A stretch of 64,000 nucleotides of DNA. Origin: Zeugodacus cucurbitae (Eukaryota > Arthropoda > Insecta > Diptera > Tephritidae). The notes under the pieces were generated by a model that was not told the DNA's origin, did no database searches, and saw only the letters and a program-made list of their open reading frames with translations. The DNA lies in the NCBI RefSeq assembly GCF_028554725.1, contig NC_071668.1:1116001-1180000 (forward strand), read 5' to 3'. This document shows, piece by piece, positions 23,588 to 35,803 of this stretch (its first letter is position 1; every line of letters starts with the position of its first letter). A program made the translations under genes and the position numbers.

Positions 23588-23776
23588 ATGTTTGTGAGCA
23601 ACCCGACCACAAGTGAAAAGTGTGTTAGAATTTGTGCTAAGAAATTATATATGTGTGTCTGCGTACAGCAAGAAGCAGAAATTGTGTGTGCTCTGCAAGT
23701 GAACCGTCTCCAGCGACCAAGCGATTACGCATCGAACGACGAATCGACGACGATTCACCATTTTTTGTATATGTAA
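23588..23776 (+). promoter_or_regulatory. 62-codon upstream ORF before spire
   Basis: ATG at 23588 in context AAATAAAATG, stop at 23774-23776, 71 nt before the spire ATG and in another frame. The peptide is Cys/Val-rich in its middle and has no recognised domain. Its effect, if transcribed, would be on translation of spire; the peptide itself is probably not conserved. Confidence 0.4.
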
Positions 23777-23847
23777 ACCCCAACTTAACCATTAACTCAT
23801 CACAATTACTTGTAACGAAAGTAAAGTGCTACGATAATCACACAATC

Positions 23848-24505
23848 ATGACTGAGGAAAACAACAACAATATTGCTAAAAACAATCACAACAACACAAA
23901 CAGCCAGAAGGTGGACGATACTGGCGGTGGTGGTGTCTGCATCGACAGCCGCCTAAGTGAGACTATGAAGCTCCACGCTGGACTGGATGTAAAGAAGAAG
24001 CTGGCGCCTACACTCACCATCAACTCCGACACCGAGGAGGGTTTCCTTTCGACGTCGCCGGACAGCAACCAGGGTGAGCAATCGCTACATGGCAAATGCA
24101 ACGGCAGCAGCAGCACCACACTGACCGCCACGGCGGGCTCCACACATGGAGTGTTGCCGATGCCGCCGCCCGTCTGTCTCTGCACGAATCCGGAGAACTG
24201 TGTGACGTTGAAGAACATTTTGGACTCCTTCAAGTCACCGCTCTCTGAGGAGCAGGCCTGGGCGCTGCTGTATCAATTCATGGTGCTCTATCGACAGGTG
24301 GCTGCTGCTGGGCAGAGGCACATCTTCAACGAACTGGAGATACCGGAAGGCATTGAGAATTTGAACTTACATCGCGACGGTGCAGTGCATTGCTCGTGGT
24401 CCGATGAGGAGCGCAAGGAGAGGGAGGCGCATATACAGCAACAACAGCTATATCAACAGAACAAACAATCTGCCGAGGAGCAGGAGGCGGACGGGGAGCC
24501 GCACG
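23848..24505 (+). CDS. spir: Spire actin nucleator, first coding exon (partial KIND domain)
   Basis: This exon encodes residues 1-219 plus the first base of codon 220. Spire nucleates actin filaments with tandem WH2 repeats. Its N-terminal KIND domain binds the tail of the formin Cappuccino, and in flies the pair builds the oocyte actin mesh. Residues 1-118 look disordered: Asn-rich (4-18), a Gly run (26-29), Ser/Thr-rich, then MPPPVCLC. KIND starts at about 119 with VTLKNILDSFKSPLSEEQAW (119-138), LLYQFMVLYRQV (140-151) and LNLHRDGAVHCSW (172-184), which fit Spire better than other KIND proteins. A Gln/Glu-rich insert (190-218) follows. The ATG at 23848 is the first in this frame; upstream codons stay open back to 23653 but have no ATG. 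The donor CACG|GTAAGT is strong. WH2 repeats and Spire box are not in this window. Confidence 0.87.
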
Positions 24506-26573
24506 GTAAGTGTTAGTTGTTAATATTTTATTTCAATAGTAAAGTGTCCAGAAGCTGGCAAAGATTTTCCAGCGAGTATATTTATTTGGGTTTTTTCGGT
24601 GATTTAGATTGAGGTGTAGTCAACTGGGAATCCCCAAAGTGGGTATTGATCCAGTCTTCTAGTGGTTTTTCATTGAATTTCTGAGTAGTTTATTGTATAG
24701 TCGACTAAGAGAGACGAAATGTTTTCTTCTACTAAAGACGTTCCAATGCTAGAGATCTCGAGACTTTTCACTTTAGTTCGAATTACAAATCCAAAAATCA
24801 CGAAGTTTTGTAACTAGCATGCAAATCCCTTCTTAGCCGAAGCATATTACAAACTCCGAAGATTCGGTCAAAGTCCATCGCATCTAATGACAAATTCTTT
24901 ACTTTTTATATTTACTCCTTTAGTTTCCAGCACCACAGCTCATCAATATTTTATGATTTCCATGACCGCCCATTTTCGGCGTATTGTTGCTGTTGTTGTT
25001 TTTTATTAGTTTAGAAAGACACCTCATTGCTGGTTGGATTCGATTGACTCGAAAAGAGAGAGTTTTCTGGCACCGCGTGATGCATGAAATTTTGATAACA
25101 TACCAATGCCAATTGCCAGCTGCCAGCTTCACCAACTTTTGGATTTTTTCTATATTTCTCCCAATTCGTGTGCTTTCTTGCTGTGTGAATACATGGGACT
25201 GTGTGTGTGTTTGGATGCCAAATTCATTTGCTTGTTGGGGGCACACGAAACGGTGTTTGGCCCAACTGCGGCCGATGTGTGGTGGCTAAGGTCATTAGTT
25301 TCTTCGCAGCCCCAACAACTGTTGAACAATCCAAAAGCCAACAACAACAACAAACGAACAGCAAACAACTTGTTACTACTGACCCAGAGACCGCAGCACC
25401 GCAGCAAAGTAAACAAACAAATACGCTTGCTGATACCCTCTTGCTGGCAAAGAGTAACCAACAACAAACAGCGCCAACTCCAAGCAACAGTTATGTATGT
25501 GTGTGTGTGTGGTCACCGCAACAGCAAAGACAGCAGCGACAGCTTAGCAGCGCTAATCCGCCTGACTGCGGTTGCACAAGCGAGCTTGCACGGCGTAGCT
25601 CGAGAGCCAGCCAAAGGCAGCGTGGTCAATGATGACAACAACAACAACGGCAATAACAACCTCGTCACCGACAACTGACCGCCGATGTGTGAACACATTA
25701 TTCATATATTTTTGTTGTTGTTGCATTTCTGCACTTAACTTGCATTGCTGTTGTTGTTGCTGCGGTTGCCTCGTTAGATCGCCGCAGAAAAGCGTGCACG
25801 AAATGAGCTGGCCAATTTGTTTACTGAAAAGCGGAAAAGGTTGACCAGCTGGTTAGGCACTTGCTTCCATTCCCCGCGTTTCTCCTTCTCTTATGCATTG
25901 TTGTTCTGCGCTCGCCCCACTTGTTGGCCGCTGCTTATCAATTGTTGACTTAACGCGGAGCTGGAGCTTGTGGGCCGCTTAGTAGCATAGGTTAGTTATG
26001 GTGCGGTGTTGTTGGTGTTGTTGTTTTTTTTTTAGAGGTGTTCTGACCACTTGTTAGTTAGTCGTTTGCTTAGTCTTCGTTGGATCTGCATTTTCCGTCT
26101 TAGGCTTTTTAAGTGAAAATGAAAGCCAACAAGCAGCTCGAGGTATGTAAGTACCGTTACTATTTACAGGTCTGTGTACTTTGACTGTCGACAAAAACCT
26201 TCACTTTCGGTTTTATGGTGTCGATTTTAGTCACTTTGTTGTTGCTGCTGTTAATAGCAGTATTAGTGTTATGTAGTTGTTGAGGCATTGAATTGAAGCT
26301 TCTTTTGCTACTTAAAAACTGTTTCCAAACTTTTTTGTTGTAATTGTTTTTGTGGTCGTGTGAGCAGCTGATTTTTGTTTGATGTGAAATTTATGCGAAA
26401 ATGTGAACCGGAAAAACGAAATTCGTCGGGCTCATTATGTTTGCCCAAAAACAAGTCGCATTAACGCACGAACCGTTTTCTCTTTTCATTGAGGATATAG
26501 AAAAACTTCGGGTGCGCGGTTTGCTTAAAAGTTAATCTCTAATGGCTTTAGAGATATTGCTTTTTTCAATATA

Positions 26574-26592
26574 ACGGGTGATTTTTTTGAGG
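26574..26592 (+). repeat. Left terminal inverted repeat, DD41D element
   Basis: ACGGGTGATTTTTTTGAGG, next to the TA at 26572-26573; pairs with the right end with few mismatches. Confidence 0.82.
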
Positions 26593-26697
26593 TTAGGATT
26601 TTCATGCATTAGTATTTGACAGATCACGTGGGATTTCAGACATGGTGTCAAAGAGAAAGATGCTCAGTATGCTTTGACATTTCATCATGAATGATGA

Positions 26698-27399
26698 AAC
26701 GATCTGCCACAACGTCGAATTTTCAGTGAATGGGCCCTAGAAAAGTTGGCAGAAAATCCGCTTTTTTATCGACAAATTTTGTTCAGCGATGAGGCTCATT
26801 TCTGGTTGAATGGCTACGTAAATAAGCAAAATTGCCGCATTTGGGGTGAAGAGCAACCAGAAGCCGTTCAAGAACTGCCCATGCATCCCGAAAAATGCAC
26901 TGTTTGGCGTGGTTTGTACGCTGGTGGAATCATTGGACCGTATTTTTTCAAAGATGCTGTTGGACGCAACGTTACGGTGAATGGCGATCGCTATCGTTCG
27001 ATGCTAACAAACTTTTTGTTGCCAAAAATGGAAGAACTGAACTTGGTTGACATGTGGTTTCAACAAGATGGCGCTACATGCCACACAGCTCGCGATTCTA
27101 TGGCCATTTTGAGGGAAAACTTCGGAGAACAATTCATCTCAAGAAATGGACCCGTAAGTTGGCCACCAAGATCATGCGATTTAACGCCTTTAGACTATTT
27201 TTTGTGGGGCTACGTCAAGTCTAAAGTCTACAGAAATAAGCCAGCAACTATTCCAGCTTTGGAAGACAACATTTCCGAAGAAATTCGGGCTATTCCGGCC
27301 GAAATGCTCGAAAAAGTTGCCCAAAATTGGACTTTCCGAATGGACCACCTAAGACGCAGCCGCGGTCAACATTTAAATGAAATTATCTCCAAAAAGTAA
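26698..27399 (+). pseudogene. DD41D transposase lacking its DNA-binding domain
   Basis: A continuous 233-codon frame from NDLPQRRIFSEWALEKL to a stop at 27397-27399. It has no in-frame ATG at its left edge: a TGA at 26695-26697 precedes it. The catalytic Asp residues are present: SDEAHFW (Asp at 26788-26790), QQDGATCH (27067-27069) and LTPLDYFLWG (27193-27195). There are 41 residues between the second and third, the DD41D signature of the rosa-type Tc1/mariner lineage. The usual N-terminal helix-turn-helix domains (about 110-130 residues) are gone, so the protein could not bind the ends even if translated. There are no stops or frameshifts in the retained part, so the deletion is probably recent relative to the other transposons here. 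Confidence 0.9.
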
Positions 27400-27483
27400 A
27401 TGTCATGAACCAATCTAACGTTTCAAATAAAGAACCGATGATTTGCAAATTTTATGCGTTTTTTTTTTTTAAAAAGTTATCAA

Positions 27484-27503
27484 GCTCTTAAAAAATCACC
27501 CTT
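27484..27503 (-). repeat. Right terminal inverted repeat, DD41D element
   Basis: On the - strand it reads AAGGGTGATTTTTTAAGAGC, next to the TA at 27504-27505. Confidence 0.82.
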
Positions 27504-30500
27504 TATGTAGAAGAGCTCTATAAACAACATTAATTTACAACTTGACTGCCATTACAATAGCAATTTTTAATAAATTTGTCGAAGAAATCTTCTGAGTTAA
27601 AAACCAAAAAAAGCCACACAAAAGGTTTTTTTTCATTTAACTTCAAGAAAATCTTTCAAAGCGCTAATTGCGTCCATCACTCAATTTGAGCTCAAAATAG
27701 TATTTTTCTTTCAACTATTCATTTCAGAGCTGGTCCACACTGCAGTTATCACCTGATAGTACGGTGCGGCCGCAATGCACATCAAAAACGTTTATTGTTT
27801 TCCCTTGGTGCGAACGCAGCCCTGAGAAAGTCCCAAAGCTTCGCCCATTCTTTGTTCATTGTTCTGCCGCACTTTCAAAGTGCAACCCCAGGAACAAACA
27901 TCAACAGCGAGAAGACTCTTTAGCCGCTAATCGTTTTAGAATTCCATGTAGTCATCTTTATAGACTAAGCTAAATGAAATGCATCGCCTAGAGACAGCAG
28001 TTTTTGATTTATTGCCGCATGGCGAGTCTCTTCTGATGCAACGCTGCGCACCCGAGCTTGGTGGGAGTTTCACAATTTTTACTTTTTAACACCTTTCTTT
28101 TTTGTTTATTGGAAAACAATTTGTATGTTCTTTTGGCTCCAAGCACCGAAGCGTTGCTTTATTGCTGTGTTACAATTGATTAGTGCTTCTTATAAGTTGC
28201 ATAGGATTACTAGCCGACGCTGTGTAATTGCTCAGTCTTTTCGGCGTCGAATTACTATCAAAAGTAAGCTTCAATCGCCAAGTGCTTTGCTGCACGATTA
28301 AGTGGCTGCTGTGAGTTTCGTTGTAATGATATTGGAGCTAGTTCGGTGAGAAATCCAATTTCAACTTCTTAAGAAGCGACCGGAAGCCGCTGGCCGTTTT
28401 TATTCAAATACTATAATCAATTTTGATTAATTACAGCGCGCTCGTAGGCACTTGTTGCGCGTTTTTTATTCGGCGATTCTGTACTATTTATGTATGTATG
28501 TAACACGGCAGACGGCCTTGGGCTTAAGTGACTTTTAATTTTCATGCTCGAAAATACTTTACAATTACATCAGCGTAGCAAGATTTGAAGCTGTAATGGT
28601 TTTTCAATTACCAATATGATTATCTTTCGTATCTTTTTGAGGTTAGTTAGCCACATCTGCCTGCAGCATACAAAACTGCACCACCCATTTCCGCAAACAT
28701 AAATAATTTATGATTTTTTTTTTTCATTTTTATGATGCCAAATTATGATTATTCACTTCAATTAAATGACTAATTAATAATTCAGTAAACGATTAAGACT
28801 ACTCATACAATTGTAGATCAAAAAGGTTGATTGCCAATTCCAGCGCATTCAATTAAAACTGTCCGCGCTTCGACTTTGTGGACACATTCCGTTATTTTTA
28901 AAGAGCGCGCGGCATGTCACATCGTGTGGCAGCTAGAAGTTTTCCATTTCGTCCTGGCTATCACCTGCTGCGCACTTCTGACTGCCTATGTGCAACGCTT
29001 GCAACTTCATTGATTCTTTCGGCATTAACGATTTGTTCAACAGCGAAAGCATGACGAAATTGCGGCAGAGTTAACGGTTGCTTAGGATTGCCAAGTTTCA
29101 ACAAAACAAATACAACAAGTTGAAGTGAGAAAAAAGCTTGAAGCATAGATAATATCCTTCAGTAGTAGAGAAAAACTTTAGTCAATAGTGCTGTTAAGTA
29201 AATAAAAAATCCTCCACAGTAAACTTGACGCACGAACCCTCTCACTAATCATTATGCCAACACTTCGGCCACCCTTCCAACCAAACACCAGCTGCAGTGA
29301 CACCAGCAAGTGAGCAACAACGACCCGTCGTGTCGCATTGTCGCGACCATAAAAATCAACCGCAACAACAACAACAGCAGCAACCAGCTGATGCGGCATC
29401 CCCGACAGTGAGCACTCTGTGCAACGCGCAAGTCATCGATTTGTGAGGTTACAAGACGCGTGTTGCGCATTGTGGCGCCACGACCAGGCGCTCAGCAACG
29501 CCAGCAGCAGGCGCTGTCGTGCGCCGAAAAATGGAGCACCATTTAACGGAACTTGTGCGTTTTCCTCTTTTTCGAAAATCACTTCCAGCAGCCACAATGG
29601 CTGACGGAAGTCGCTGGAGCCGCCATGGTAGTTTTCGTCATGGCGTACCAAAGCGAACACCGGCGCACAGCGGCGCTGACAAGCTATCAGGACTCAGCAA
29701 TGCGCCAAGCAAAAAGTTTGGAGCAACAGTTCAAGCGACATGCCAAGCTGCACTGCGTATAATGCTGTCAGCTGTGGAAAAACGGCTACAGCAATAACAA
29801 GTGAAAAAGCAATATGGCTGCAGCATTTTCTTTTTGAAGGTCAACTGTCATGCGCGCTGGTCACGCGTTGTTTATATACATATTATGGTTGACGCATGTA
29901 TGTATGTATGAGAGTATCTTGCTTGCAATTATGTCGATGTTGGGCGTTAAGGCGTCGCTGTTACACCCACCATTATTCGCTCACGCACACACACACTCAC
30001 GGCGCTCTGCCTCTTGCATGGACATGCAGCTTAGTTAGCTCGGCTGGGAAGTTGCCGTGGGCTTTTCTTCGCGCTCGCCTACAATATTCTGCTGCCTTAG
30101 ATAACTAACTGTTATTTAATGGCGAGCTCTTTAATCGTTTCATAAATTTATTACAAGCATGTTCGCGTATTTTTAACTGTGCCGTGCGCATTAAGTCACG
30201 CCGCCGCTGCGTTTATTTACGCTTGTAGTTGTCTTCGTAATTCAGCTATGAGCTATTACTCTTTAATCGCCATTAGCTTTATGTTCTCGTTCAAATAATG
30301 ACAGATTGATGTGCGTATGTGGGCGCTTTAGAGCCTTTAAGCTGTCAGCTGAATGAGGTGTTGCTTCAATCAGCAAATTAAATTCGATTCTGACTCGACT
30401 TTGACCTTCACGCTTGTATATATATGTGTGTGTGTGTTGTTGTAATTGGCTCAAAAGCAATTTGTAGTTATCAGTTGTCTAAGTATTGGTTTTATTAGTG

Positions 30501-33500
30501 TTGTTTCGAATTATTTTGACTCGCTTTATCAAAAATTAATTTTCCCCAACAACATTTTCCATGTGTTTGCCATTCCGATTATCTCTGCTGGCAGCGGGTG
30601 TGAGCTTTTGCCTGTGTTCCTTGAAATTCACTCGTTAATTTATTTCTTTTATTTTTTTTCTGATTGTGATGGTTTGAGTGCAAAAAAATTGCCGAAGAAA
30701 TTATGAAACTAGCAAAAATCACCGCGTTTCCCCTGACATTATTAATGTTGTTTGTTATTTGTGGTGAAATTGATATGAGTAGCGAGGAAAGGAGTGTGGC
30801 AACGTAATGAAATGATAGCGACATTATAGAAAAAACAAAATAAAAAATAAATATTTTTTTTTAAATATTGTTGTTTTACTGTTAACCATTGCATAATCTT
30901 TACTTTTATACTGAGTAAGTTCTGAAAAGCTTCAAAGAGTGTTCTTCCGGTGTTCAAATAAAGTGCATCTCCCGAAATCTGGCCTGAGAACCAGTCTAGC
31001 ACAGCATTCTCACACATTTTTTTGTATTTCGAAGGCGTCGAAGGCAGTAAATTTATATGCAATCTAGAGAAATTGAAAACGCCAGGGTGTCTATAAAGAA
31101 AGCCTATTTAGTTTTCATTCAGAAATTCAACACAAATTCAAAGGCGCTCATATATACTATATGACAGTAAAATTTTCTTTTATAATGGCTAACAATTGGC
31201 TTTTTATTGCCCACTAAAGCCGTTAGAGCGACTTGTATGCGCCGTGGAAAATCCAACAACAAAAGTGAAGACGATTAAATCCGAACAAAAGCTCAAATGT
31301 GGAAAGCAAAGTTGCTGGCATTTCATTAAACGGTAAGCGAGCGTTTCCATGAGACCGCTTGTATGTGTGTGTGTGTTGAGTGCGGAGCGCGTTGCTCACG
31401 TGCGTTAACTCAGCGCCGCAAGCGCATGCGCAGCGCTATGCAAATGCTTACAAGTGCGCATGTGCGCGGCTCTGCAACTGAGCGCTGCATGGGCGCAAGG
31501 CCGTTAGCGGCCGAAAGCAGCATCAGCAAACGACGAAATTTGACCGTTGCTTGTTTGTATGCAATTATTTAAACGTAAACTTAATGAGCATAAACTAATA
31601 AAATCGCCAAAGCGTACTACATGAATACCGGAGGGGCACAGCAAAAAACAACAACAAATACAAATACGAAATAGATACGATTTAATTTAAGTAAGCAAAC
31701 AAGTTTTTCTTTGTTGCTTGTTGGCGTTTTCGCTTTTCAACTTTTTCAACATTCGGCCGCAAAACGCACAAACGACCAACCGACCGACTGACTTTGCTGG
31801 AAAAAGAGACAAATCATCAATTGCCGATGTGTGTGTGTGTACCTATAAAAATACAAATTGACGCAGCAAAAAGGTTTAAACGGTTTATATTTCCAAAAGC
31901 AATTCAACAATAAAACCAAAAATAATTAGAAATAAATGAATAAAAATGGAAAAATGGAAAAATAGAAGAAGAAGAAGAGAAATTAAAAATGGAAAAATAA
32001 AAATCAAATCTTGATCATACACCATTGTTGTTGTTGTTGTTACTTATTACAGTTACCATTAATGCTGTTAACAGTGCGCACCTAATTGCTACACAGCAAC
32101 GCTGACGGCGGCCCTAAGCGCTAGCACTACTCAGCATTCTCGCGTACGCGTAAATCGCTGTTTTGTTTTGGTAAATAATTCCGTGTTCGGCGCGTATCGC
32201 GTATCGCCGTCAAGCGTGAAATTCGAGACACAGAATCGGAGAATGAAATATCATTAAATGAAATCACAACTTCTTTGCCAGTCGCACATAAACACTTGCT
32301 CTAGCTCTAGCTTTTGTTGTTGTTGTTGTTGTATGAGCATACTCAACACAACGGTAGATTTATTTATACAACCTGATTTCTACGGCGAAATTACCGAGCT
32401 TTTTTTTGGTTTCTGCTTTTCGGCAAGCATGCTCTTCTATTTGCTTGCTTATTATCATTTCATCGACATCTGTGTCTTTCTCGGCGCTGCAGCCAAGGAG
32501 AAATTTGTGATAAATTCGTTTTCTTTTATCAATTTGAGTATATCATTTTGGTTGTAGATTTTTTTTTTCTTGGGGGGAGGGAACCAATGGATTGATAGCC
32601 GGTGCCAGAATACTAATGGAAGAGGCGACAACTCTTGCTTTCTGTCTTTGTCGAAAAACGCATCCAAAGACTTTATAAGTACATTAAAGCTTGGATATGA
32701 AGTCAACTCTTTTCTTTGCCTTCTACTCTGGTAAAGACATAAATTTGGTCTTAGAAGAAGCGTTCGCCGTATAAGAATCAATATTTTGGTATCAAACGTC
32801 TGGCATCTCCTTTTCTTCTTCAAAGCGTATTTTGTTAATAAATCCGTTCTTGTAGAATCTCCTCGAAACCTCAAAATCTACAAATCCAAATATTCAGATT
32901 AGCCATATTTCAACATATTTAATGCTCTGGCCTTACTTTTTCATCCAGCCTTCTTCAATATTAGATTCTCCATTCTCTCTTCTTCTTGCTGATTTCTTCC
33001 ATCTCACATTTAATTTGCGAATCTCTACCATCAGGCGACATTTTTATTACACAGTTATTAAGGCATTTACATACCCAAGTATGTCTCTTAAGAGACACCT
33101 GTTTTTGCTTATCACTTTCCACCCGGGCTGGTCGAGCGGGGCTTTGACCTCATTTGTTAATGCGTTTCTAGCATTAAGTCAACTTGTTTATGATTTCTTC
33201 TGCGCGAAGGTGACACTTTCATGACGCTCAGAAGCCAACACGCCGTGCTCTAATTTGCATATATTGAAATTTGAAGTGAAACAGAAAGTCGCTTCAACGC
33301 TCCAGGCGCGGCGCGGCATTAATTAAGAATTCTTTGGTAATTAATAAATGGAAACTTTGCAGCAACAACAATATAGTATGCTTCCTTCTTAAAGAGTAGC
33401 AGTTAAAGACAGACGACGCCCGGTGACAAATGCAGGCGAATGAAAGACAAAAACGAGAATGTTAAGACGGGATGAGCCAAAGAGTGAAAACAGAGGCTGT

Positions 33501-35789
33501 CTGTCAGTTAGACAACAGAAAGCGAAACCCCAAGCTGCCTACGTGCTGAAGTGGGTTTGTTTGTGGGGTTTGGTAGGAATCGAAAAATGTGTGGCGACTT
33601 TTACTTTTCGTAAGAAACGCGCATGAATGCCGCGGGCATTATTTTCAGTATTTTTGTTGTTTTTATATAAATTTTGAAGAATGGCGAATCGAACAAACAA
33701 GCGGCATAAAACTAAAAGAAATTGAAATAAAAGGCATAACACTCGTCAAAATATTCAATATATTTGGAATTTTAATATTTAAAGGTCTTCAGGTCTCTTG
33801 CAAAAATTCTCGGAAATTCGTTACTAAAAAAGTTGGGTGCCTCTCTGCCTTTCAAAGTCGATTTTTATCCAAAAAAAATAATCTGCATTTAATTGAAAAC
33901 CGAACCACAGTGCGTCAGCATCCGGCACTTAGTGGTGCTGCTGATCAACGGCCCGACAACTAAAACAGGTTGGCGTTGTTGTAGCAAGTGCAACAAGTGC
34001 AACGAATTTGACCCAGTTAATGGTCTCGGTGTGGCTGTGCAATGCGCGCGCTTGCCCACTCGCACTTTCTTTGCTGTCACCAACGAGCCAACAACAACAG
34101 CAACGCAGGCTCAAGATAAGCAAATTAAGTTAAGCGACAACAGCATCCGAAACAACAACAACAATAACAATAAATGCAGCGTTGACTATAATGATTGCTG
34201 CTGCACCTACTGTTTGTATGTATTTAATTGCCTCTGAGTGTGCCGTTATACGAGTATAAGTAACTGATAAAGGCGACGCGGCGGTGCGCCTGCGCACATC
34301 TTTCACTTTTAATGCCGCATTGTGGCTTTTATGTGTGCGCCCGCTTTGGCATGCATATTTCATTTTACGCTCGTTCGGTTTGGCGTTTATCTCGCGTCGC
34401 GTTTCTTTCGGCGTTGGCGTCGACGTCTACGCACTTGCGGTATATTTCGCCGAAAAGTCGTAATTTTTGGCCATTTGCAATTTGCCAAAATGCGCTGCGA
34501 GCAAGTTGTTAACGCCAGACAATATTCATATGTAAATACTTGAAAGAGACACACACACACACTTACGTACATGCTGAGTTGATAAACGAGTTCGGTGCCA
34601 CTTGAATTCTTTTGTTTTTCGCATGCGCACATGAGCCGCTGGAAGACAATACAATCTTAATTTTTATTTTTGAATATTTTCAAATACACACAGACAAACG
34701 AACTTGAGTGTAGCCAAAAAGCCATTAGCGCAAAGAAAGCGGCAAGCGGTTAATGAAAGCAAAAGTGCGCACCCCACTAAGCTGGCTTGCCACAAAAGCG
34801 CTGCGCTCACACACACACATACTCAAACACTCTTCTCAAAAAAACTCTCAATACTCAAAACTCTTCTAAGCACTTGCGCTCGCTTTGCACACTTTAACGC
34901 GTCGCCGCGCTTCGCTGTTGCTGTGTTTGGGTTCGCCGCGCTGTCGACAACGAAAGTTGTGCCGCGGCTCACTTGTTGGCTAGGTGCGCCCACCTGTTGC
35001 CGGCCACGCCACACACCGGCACTCACAATTTCTTTCTGCGTTCTTCGCCAAATCGACACGGTTTGCACGTGAACATGTGAAAAGGTAAAGGTTTCGTGGC
35101 CCGACCGACTCACCCATTCCATTAGCGTGTTGTCTACGCCGCCGCTGTTCTTGCCGAGTTCTCTACCTGCCGCTGCCGCTTTCATTAGGCGCGTCGCGCT
35201 CGCGCTTGAAAATTTCTTTTATGAAGAAAGTCGCGCCCGTGTTTTTTGCTTTTCTTTTGTTTTGTGTTTCGTTCAGCTGCTTTGTGCGCGAACGTGAGGC
35301 GTTTTTTCTTTTGTTGTTGTTCTTTCGCTGTTCAAATGTAAATATTTTTGGGTTTGGCCACATTTTAAATGTCCGCAGCATTGGTCATTACATAAACACC
35401 GTGAGATTCTTTCGCAAATTCATAAAAAATGCAAATAAAGACAGTAGAACGTGTTGCCGCCGTTTTAAGCACTTTGTTATTCACGGTGTTGGCTCATAAG
35501 GAAACAGTTATGTAATATTTGATAGAACTACAAGCGCGGTAGCGCCTTAATTTGTATGACAAAAGACACACGCGTGTCAATGGCACCTGGGACTCCCTTG
35601 CTATTGTTGCTGTTGTTCTTTAGAAATTTTACTATTTAAATTGTTTGTTCTTGTCGATTTTAGAAAAGTGGCGCAGCGTGTTTGTCAAGCGCTTGAAATT
35701 TTGTCGCAAACTCGCTTTTGATTTGCTAACTTTTTAGCTTAACTGGTTTGTTTTGCTTCTTAGTGCCATGTGTATAGCTAGCATTCCGT

Positions 35790-35803
35790 TGTTGCATGCA
35801 ACA
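35790..35803. repeat. 14-bp perfect palindrome TGTTGCATGCAACA (copy 2)
   Basis: Identical to 3571-3584, 32 kb away, now inside spire intron 1. No factor known to me binds this exact word. Confidence 0.6.

Larger units (their letters stand above)
21400..23847 (+). other. spir: Putative 5' flank and leader of spire
   Basis: Upstream of the spire start codon. There is an initiator-like TTCAGTTC at 21605-21612 and another at 21807-21812 (TCATTC), but no DPE or TATA box at the expected spacing, so the transcription start is not fixed. A GTAAGC donor-like word follows AAATCAAA at 21931, which could end a non-coding first exon. The stretch 23200-23847 has poly-T and CAA-rich leader character and contains two uORFs. 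No other gene is visible. That this is spire's promoter/leader is inferred from position. Confidence 0.35.
26574..27503 (+). mobile_element. DD41D (rosa-like) Tc1/mariner element, internally deleted
   Basis: A 930-bp element between TA dinucleotides (26572-26573 and 27504-27505). The terminal inverted repeats start ACGGGTGATTTTTT on the left and AAGGGTGATTTTTT on the right (reverse strand), diverging after about 14-20 bp. It carries a + strand transposase remnant with the catalytic core intact. Full-length relatives are about 1.3 kb, so roughly 0.35-0.4 kb is missing. The deletion fuses the start region (ATG at 26687, TTTCATCATGAAT) to mid-transposase sequence. A poly-T tract and an AATAAAG polyadenylation-like signal lie 3' of the frame. 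Confidence 0.88.

Noticed and set aside
23653..23847. In-frame N-terminal extension of spire upstream of 23848
   Set aside because: The frame is open but has no ATG before 23848 (23653 is GTG); it would need an upstream spliced start, for which I see no evidence.
25106..25678. Gln/Asn-rich frames in two + strand phases just after spire exon 1
   Set aside because: They arise from CAA/AAC repeats readable in several frames, lack domains, and the donor at 24506 plus a phase-matched distant exon explain the gene better.
32455..32874. 139-codon Lys/Arg-rich frame on the - strand
   Set aside because: No family resemblance, no splice or promoter support, overlaps a + strand frame.
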